Assembly (NCBI GenBank): GCA_026419785.1
Contig: JAODTK010000467.1
Span: 310,001-374,000, forward strand
DNA: 64,000 bases
From: Sclerodactyla briareus
Taxonomy: Eukaryota > Echinodermata > Holothuroidea > Dendrochirotida > Sclerodactylidae
Direction: 5' to 3'
Below, in pieces: positions 59,513 to 64,000 of the stretch. Under the pieces are notes generated by a model. It saw only the letters and a list, made by a program, of their open reading frames with translations. It was not told where the DNA came from and searched no databases. Both the position numbers and the translations under genes were made by a program. Numbering within the stretch: position 1 is the stretch's first letter; the number at the start of each line of letters is the position of its first letter.

Positions 59513-59758
59513 GTGGTAGAGATAGACAGTTTCATAGCGAACTCAATCGAAAAAAATGGAACGATCAAATACATAACAAAATTATCTGAGTACAATGAGG
59601 CACTAAGCCGTACCAGAGATACCACGAAATATCTTTCTTATGAAACATGTGAACGCCTGTCTGCTTGGGTCACTAGATATGTATGTCCCCTTTGTTTTAT
59701 TGAACAAACTACATTACCTGTAGAAAGAAAATCCTATTGGTTCCTAGCCTTACACTAG
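59513..59758 (+). CDS. Hypothetical ORF in tandem copy 2, 81 codons
   Basis: The open frame codes IEKNGTIKYITKLSEYNEAL, then TRDTTKYLSYETCERLSAWV and YVCPLCFIEQTTLPVERK. Composition is protein-like, with a CPLC pair. Copy 1 carries the same sequence from the TRDTT block onward with small changes, but its upstream part is interrupted by the poly-T and poly-A tracts. No family was recognised; it could be an exon or a fragment of a transposon protein. Confidence 0.3.
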   Translation: MVEIDSFIANSIEKNGTIKYITKLSEYNEALSRTRDTTKYLSYETCERLSAWVTRYVCPLCFIEQTTLPVERKSYWFLALH

Positions 59759-60222
59759 ATATAACTTCATAACCTAGAGGCTCTCTTAACACACCCTGGA
59801 AGCAGTCGGAATACCACACAAGAACTTATGCTAGCTTTCCATTCATCAATTGTGACCAAGTTCCCAAAGAGCACGAAAAACAAAATGTAGAATGTCGTCT
59901 ACGAGCCCCGTTCCGGGCAACACAAGTAAAATGAGTCAACAAAACACAAAAAGGGAATATAAAAGCACAATCGAGTATTCTCGCATGCAATGAAAATAAT
60001 TATTTAGATATTACGACGGTCCGACAAAATTGTAATCGATATCCTTTATTTAAAAACAAAATGGATGTTGAGAAAACATTCTTCATGTAAAATTTAAATT
60101 GCCCATTACCCTCATTCATAATGCACACTCACTTTGCTATTCCCCATTTCCGATGGCGTCACGAATTGTGCTCTCAACCGCTACCTCAACTGTAGCACAC
60201 AATGAACCTGCCGGGATAAAAA

Positions 60223-60590
60223 ACAGTTTTTAAAAAGGTAAGGTAATACCACCACGCTTATTCGTGTAGACCTTTGACTCCTCAAATTACCTTTCCAGGC
60301 CGCTACTCTACAGTGCCTTTGCGCCCATCCTGATATGTTGCAACGGACCCACCTGATAGGTGGGTTCATTTTAGTATTATTAATGTTTTGATGAAAAGTA
60401 GGGATATGCACTCAGAATATCATGCTACGCAGAATCAACTCCTACCCCGGGAGGAACTTTCCTCGGGCTTTACTCTTCTGTTTATCTGTAAGGCGCTTCG
60501 CAAGTCTTCGACCTAGAAGCGCTACATAAGATCGATATATTATTATTATTTTCTTTTTTGTTATTATTATTATTCTCTTATTAATATCTC
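60223..60590 (+). mobile_element. SINE/LINE 3' end with (ATT)n tail
   Basis: CTGTAAGGCGCTTCGCAAG ... AGAAGCGCTACATAAGAT followed by ATATTATTATTATT (about 60488-60585) is the same type of GGCGC...GCGCTA.ATAA-(ATT)n tail as in the SINE at 30225-30560. The element's 5' part (60240-60480) is not identified; no clear tRNA boxes. Confidence 0.55.
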
Positions 60591-60660
60591 AACGGTCCCG
60601 AAGGGCCAGATAAGATATTTTAGTCACTTTGTGCCCATTTCACCTATTTTTACTGTTGCA

Positions 60661-60690
60661 GGTTGCCATAGCACGGTTGCTATGGTAACC
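60661..60690. other. 13-bp inverted repeat hairpin
   Basis: GGTTGCCATAGCA and TGCTATGGTAACC pair with one G-T wobble around a 4-base loop. It resembles the RFX/X-box type GTTGCCATGGCAAC palindrome; whether it is functional is unknown. Confidence 0.55.
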
Positions 60691-60780
60691 ATAGTGGTGT
60701 TTCGGTCCTATCCCTGAGGTTCCCAGTTGGGGGGTACCGGTGGTGCGGTGATCCCAATGAGTGCACTTGCTAAAGTGTCC

Positions 60781-60831
60781 GTTTGTGTGTTTGTGTGTGG
60801 CTGTGTGAGTGTGTGTGTGTGTTTGCGTGTC
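60781..60831 (+). repeat. (GT)n microsatellite, interrupted
   Basis: GTTTGTGTGT/GTGTGAGTGTGT words over about 50 bp. Confidence 0.85.
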
Positions 60832-61446
60832 CGTCTCATTTTTGATGTTTTTTTTCCAAAATCTGCTTTGTTGTAGCATGGCTAAACAAAGTCAAATTTT
60901 GCCCACACTTGATAAGTCAAAGACACACTTTGTTCTCAGAATAGGGTGGAACTATCAACCGAATTTTGGGGCAATTTCACAATTTTAACGATTTTTCATT
61001 ATTTTTCAAGATAGTCGCTGATTCGAGGGCTGAAATGATTTCAACTTGTCAACAATTAAAAATGCACAATTCCACTTTCCCATGCAATCACCGAAAATTA
61101 CCAAAAATGTGGATTTTAGGGAGAAAATGGATTTTTGGCCAATTTGGGAATTTTCGAAAATCTGTTTCTGTTTCAGTATATTCCAAGATTGGGAGGACTG
61201 ACTGATCCCAAATTTTAGAACAAGGTACGGGTATCAACAAAGGGTTTCCCGACATTTATGCTGTAAATTTACTGAAATTTTCCATGAATTGAATTTTTTT
61301 TTTTTTTTGGGGGGGGGGGGGAAAAACCAGCGGTTTCCAGACTTCTTTGATATTTTGTCTATTTTTAACTCGCGAAAAGCAGTAGGTAACACAACTGATT
61401 AGTTCCATATTTGCCGAAGAGATCCTGCAACTCTGGGATTGCCCTC

Positions 61447-61477
<31 letters not shown>

Positions 61478-62434
61478 ATTATTATTATTATTATTATGGA
61501 CTCAATCATAATCGATGTCGGATAACCGTTGTGTCTTATTTCTAAATAAATACACTGCTTCATTATGAAGAAAAAACCGGAGATACCGACTTTATTGTTT
61601 TCGATGAAGAGACGTTATAATTCTGGCTTGTTTTGCGGGATCAACCAATCCAGGTAGGTCCTGTTCGACCTTACATTTTTGTTTATAACATATCGTTACA
61701 TCCTGGTTTAGCGTGATGTATAGTGTGAATGAACAAAAATATTTGCTAATACAAGGTCCCGTTAGCAGTGTCGTGATCACTATACGCCACCTTCATTAGA
61801 TGAGGCCCTTCCTCCTACTTTAAAACTGTTCCCCTCAATGACTCACCGACGGGAAAAAACACCTCCTCCTCCTCTATTGGAATGTCACGGCTATTGCTTT
61901 TCACGTCAAATCCTTGTAACAATTGATCGGGTCACCCGCTGTCACACGTGGGTTTTAAAGAATCCAAGATGGCGGACATATGGAGGTTCGAAGAAGTGGA
62001 AAAACGCGTGAGAAACGGTTTTTAGAGGAGAACCGAACTCTCTGGTTCGCCCCTTATCCATATATAAGTTACTAAATCAATTATAAAAAAAAAATAAGTA
62101 ATAAATATTTAGTTGATCTGAAGGTCAGAAAGGTTCGTGCGTGCTGTCACGCTTTTTGAACTTTGACCCCCCATCCCCATAACTGCAATACTTGATCCGA
62201 CGCCTCTGAATTGCAAAATGGTATGGGCCGGATTGGGGACATCGGAACCTCAAGAACAGTGCGAAAACAAGTTAAAAGATGTAAGGTGGCTAAATTATAC
62301 GCATTTTCATGTGTAATCTTAACTACTAGGCTCACCCCAACACTTTTTTTTTTCTGTTTGTGGAACTCTTCGGTTGTTATGTTGAGCACATCGCGCCACT
62401 GTTGGCGAATGGCTTGTTATTACCCGTATGTTTT
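60832..62434. other. No gene seen
   Basis: Contains a T run joined to a G run (61294-61321) and an (ATT)n microsatellite (61449-61497). ORFs are short and featureless. CCAAGATGGCGGACAT near 61965 resembles the ends of common short repeats. Confidence 0.35.
61449..61497 (+). repeat. (ATT)n microsatellite
   Basis: About sixteen ATT/TTA units with one single-base interruption. Confidence 0.95.
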
Positions 62435-62517
62435 CTAATTGACCGAGGCTGAACCGTGACCCAAAGACCCTCTGTACTTGGAACAACGATGTTCTAACCA
62501 CTCGATCACGGTCCGAG
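62435..62517 (-). mobile_element. Degenerate tRNA-like SINE head
   Basis: On the minus strand, CCGTGATCGAGTGGTTAGAA (A-box region), an AGAGGGTCTTTGGGTC block and a weak B box (TCACGGTTCAGCC) have tRNA-like spacing, ending CCTCGGTCAAT. Stems do not pair well enough for a tRNA gene. Confidence 0.4.
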
Positions 62518-62519
62518 AA

Positions 62520-63720
62520 AGCTTAAAAAAAACCACTATCAGCTCTACATGGTTGGCACGTCCTACTATATTGGTCCCTTATATATCACCTATATACTCT
62601 AGCAATATACTTAACTGTTTTCCAGCCGCTGTTCCTGAGTTGAACGAACACCGTCTCATATCCAGGTGGCTTACTTTCGAAGCTAGGCTACTACTGATAT
62701 CTACTATGTACGAGTCATGTTCGTTGAATTCCAGTGGAAGTAATCCAACCATTTTGAGGCATCAATCCGGAGAGAGAGTAAAATTTATATCAATAAGGTT
62801 TATTTTTTAGTATTATAGATGCAAGGAAGCTTATTGTTCTTAGAGTGTAGTGAGGTCAGAGGCGACCATTTCAACAATGCTAAAACAAGCATGAAAGTTG
62901 CACCAGTGATAGTGGATGAACCGCGAGGTTATTTTCAGACTAAGCACGAGATCGTTCATTGACGAGGTAGGTCAATTTTCCAAGAACGCCGCCAGTTGCA
63001 GTTGAAAAAAGGGGTTTCATCAAGTTTGGTACAGTCAAATTATGAGAGGCACTCGATATCGTTATCTAGAGAGTATGCAGACATCAGTCATCGACACATT
63101 AGTTTGTTTAAAAAATTAGCAAGACAGAGCTCTATCTTTTGTATTAGTTCGTTGCTTGATATTATTACAACAGCTACTGTGTCTCGGAGAACTTCGTGCC
63201 TACTGTGACCTTCGCCGATGGAGTGTTGTGATTGGATTGAGATTTTCAAGGAGGGTTGGAGTTGCGCAATCAGGTCCCAACTCTGCGAATGTTCTCCGTG
63301 TCCCCGAGGTTCCAGTTCCAGTAGCATGCAGTCAGCAGATGCCCAGCAGGTCAGTGCGATTATAATTTATTATTTAGGAGCTCCATTATTCTGCAAGTGT
63401 GTCAATTAATACTGACTATGAGGTTCAAGGGGCGCGAGGAAAAAGGGTATTCTTCGGATCGACCGAGTGTCATCAACATTTTTCATCCCGCCCCCCTCCC
63501 CTTTGCAATGTTTGAGATTGTATTGCGGAGGGCCGTTTACAGTTTATTGACAGTCACTTAGAAGGTAGCATAGGGTTAGAAATGAAAGCAAACCTTTTAT
63601 TGGACCGAAGATGAAGAATAAAATCGTACTAGTTTGTCCTTTCAGAATGTCTGTTTCTCCTCGGAGACACGCTCCGTTTTCGGCATTTCAACAACAGATC
63701 GGGATATACTGCTTCAAGGT
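62520..63720. other. No gene confirmed
   Basis: Open frames exist (62478-62810 plus; 63088-63327 minus with a helix-prone RDTVAVVIISSNELIQKIEL core). A few acceptor-like sites (TTAACTGTTTTCCAG near 62625, GTTTGTCCTTTCAG near 63646) are present. No domain or exon pair was recognised. Confidence 0.3.
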
Positions 63721-63726
63721 TGATAG

Positions 63727-63806
63727 ATAGATATATACATACATACTACATACATACATACATACCTACATACATACATACATACATACATACATACATA
63801 CAGACA
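63727..63806 (+). repeat. (CATA)n microsatellite and 18-bp duplication
   Basis: About 80 bp of CATA repeats are followed by two perfect tandem copies of CCATCTGTATTGATAAGA (63813-63830 and 63831-63848). Confidence 0.9.
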
Positions 63807-64000
63807 AACATCCCATCTGTATTGATAAGACCATCTGTATTGATAAGAATATTACCAGTTTACCCCATTAGATGTTCTAATTAGACTTTGCTATAGGCGG
63901 GTATTTTTTGAAATAAATTAATGAAACGCAATGTATTTAGAGATAAAGTTGTTGGTTGTGTCGATGAACATACGGTCATAACGATTAATATTCGGTATGA

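Larger units (their letters stand above)
54311..60222 (+). repeat. 6.2 kb tandem duplication, copy 2 (~5.9 kb)
   Basis: Head-to-tail with copy 1, ending CCTGCCGGGATAAAAAA at 60222. It is slightly shorter than copy 1, mainly through short deletions and the missing homopolymers. Colinear landmarks include the minisatellite element (56520-57200), the 66-nt identical block (58244-58309) and CCGTACCAGAGATACCACGA (59609). Confidence 0.9.

Overview
This window looks like animal (metazoan) nuclear DNA, most likely from a marine invertebrate. It is AT-rich and dominated by introns, intergenic DNA and repeats. It has spliced exons with phase-2 introns, decayed CR1/L2-type LINEs (one with an esterase-like ORF1), tRNA-derived SINEs, foldback elements, many microsatellites, and degenerate TGACC/GTTCACAAG repeat arrays. 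The species cannot be named from the sequence. No bacterial operons, rRNA genes, CRISPR arrays or intact viral genes were seen. Nearly all long ORFs are repeat translations or LINE debris.

The only well-supported host gene is a leucine-rich-repeat (LRR) gene on the + strand. Four small exons, each coding about one LRR and each bounded by phase-2 splice sites, lie at 15610-15681 (72 nt), 15842-15911 (70 nt, frame broken), 37584-37652 (69 nt) and 38268-38339 (72 nt). One-repeat-per-exon, phase-2 architecture is known from LGR-type receptors and other LRR receptors. The start, C-terminus and any membrane domain were not found, so the exact family is open.

Layout. 1-8.9 kb: SINE pieces, a 1.2 kb GTTCACAAG-type array and microsatellites. 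8.9-12.4 kb: a module present about three times; the first copy carries a nested LINE whose empty counterpart survives in the second copy. 12.4-13 kb: a LINE fragment. 15.1-38.4 kb: the LRR gene, with a 21.7 kb intron holding minisatellites, foldback elements, a SINE, a ~1.07 kb terminal-inverted-repeat element, a ~350 bp (AT)n tract and an antisense LINE. 38.4-42.0 kb: a decayed antisense CR1-like LINE with recognisable ORF1 esterase, endonuclease and reverse transcriptase motifs.

44.3-60.2 kb is the most unusual part. A ~6.2 kb block (48129-54310) is repeated head to tail (54311-60222). The first ~980 bp of the two copies are almost identical; beyond that they differ by many small indels. 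Each copy contains, on the minus strand, an element made of ~88 bp minisatellite units ending in a LINE/SINE-type 3' tail and an AT-rich microsatellite. A third copy sits in the opposite orientation at 44.3-45.3 kb. The last 4 kb hold a SINE/LINE tail, a tRNA-like SINE head, hairpins and microsatellites, with no gene recognised.
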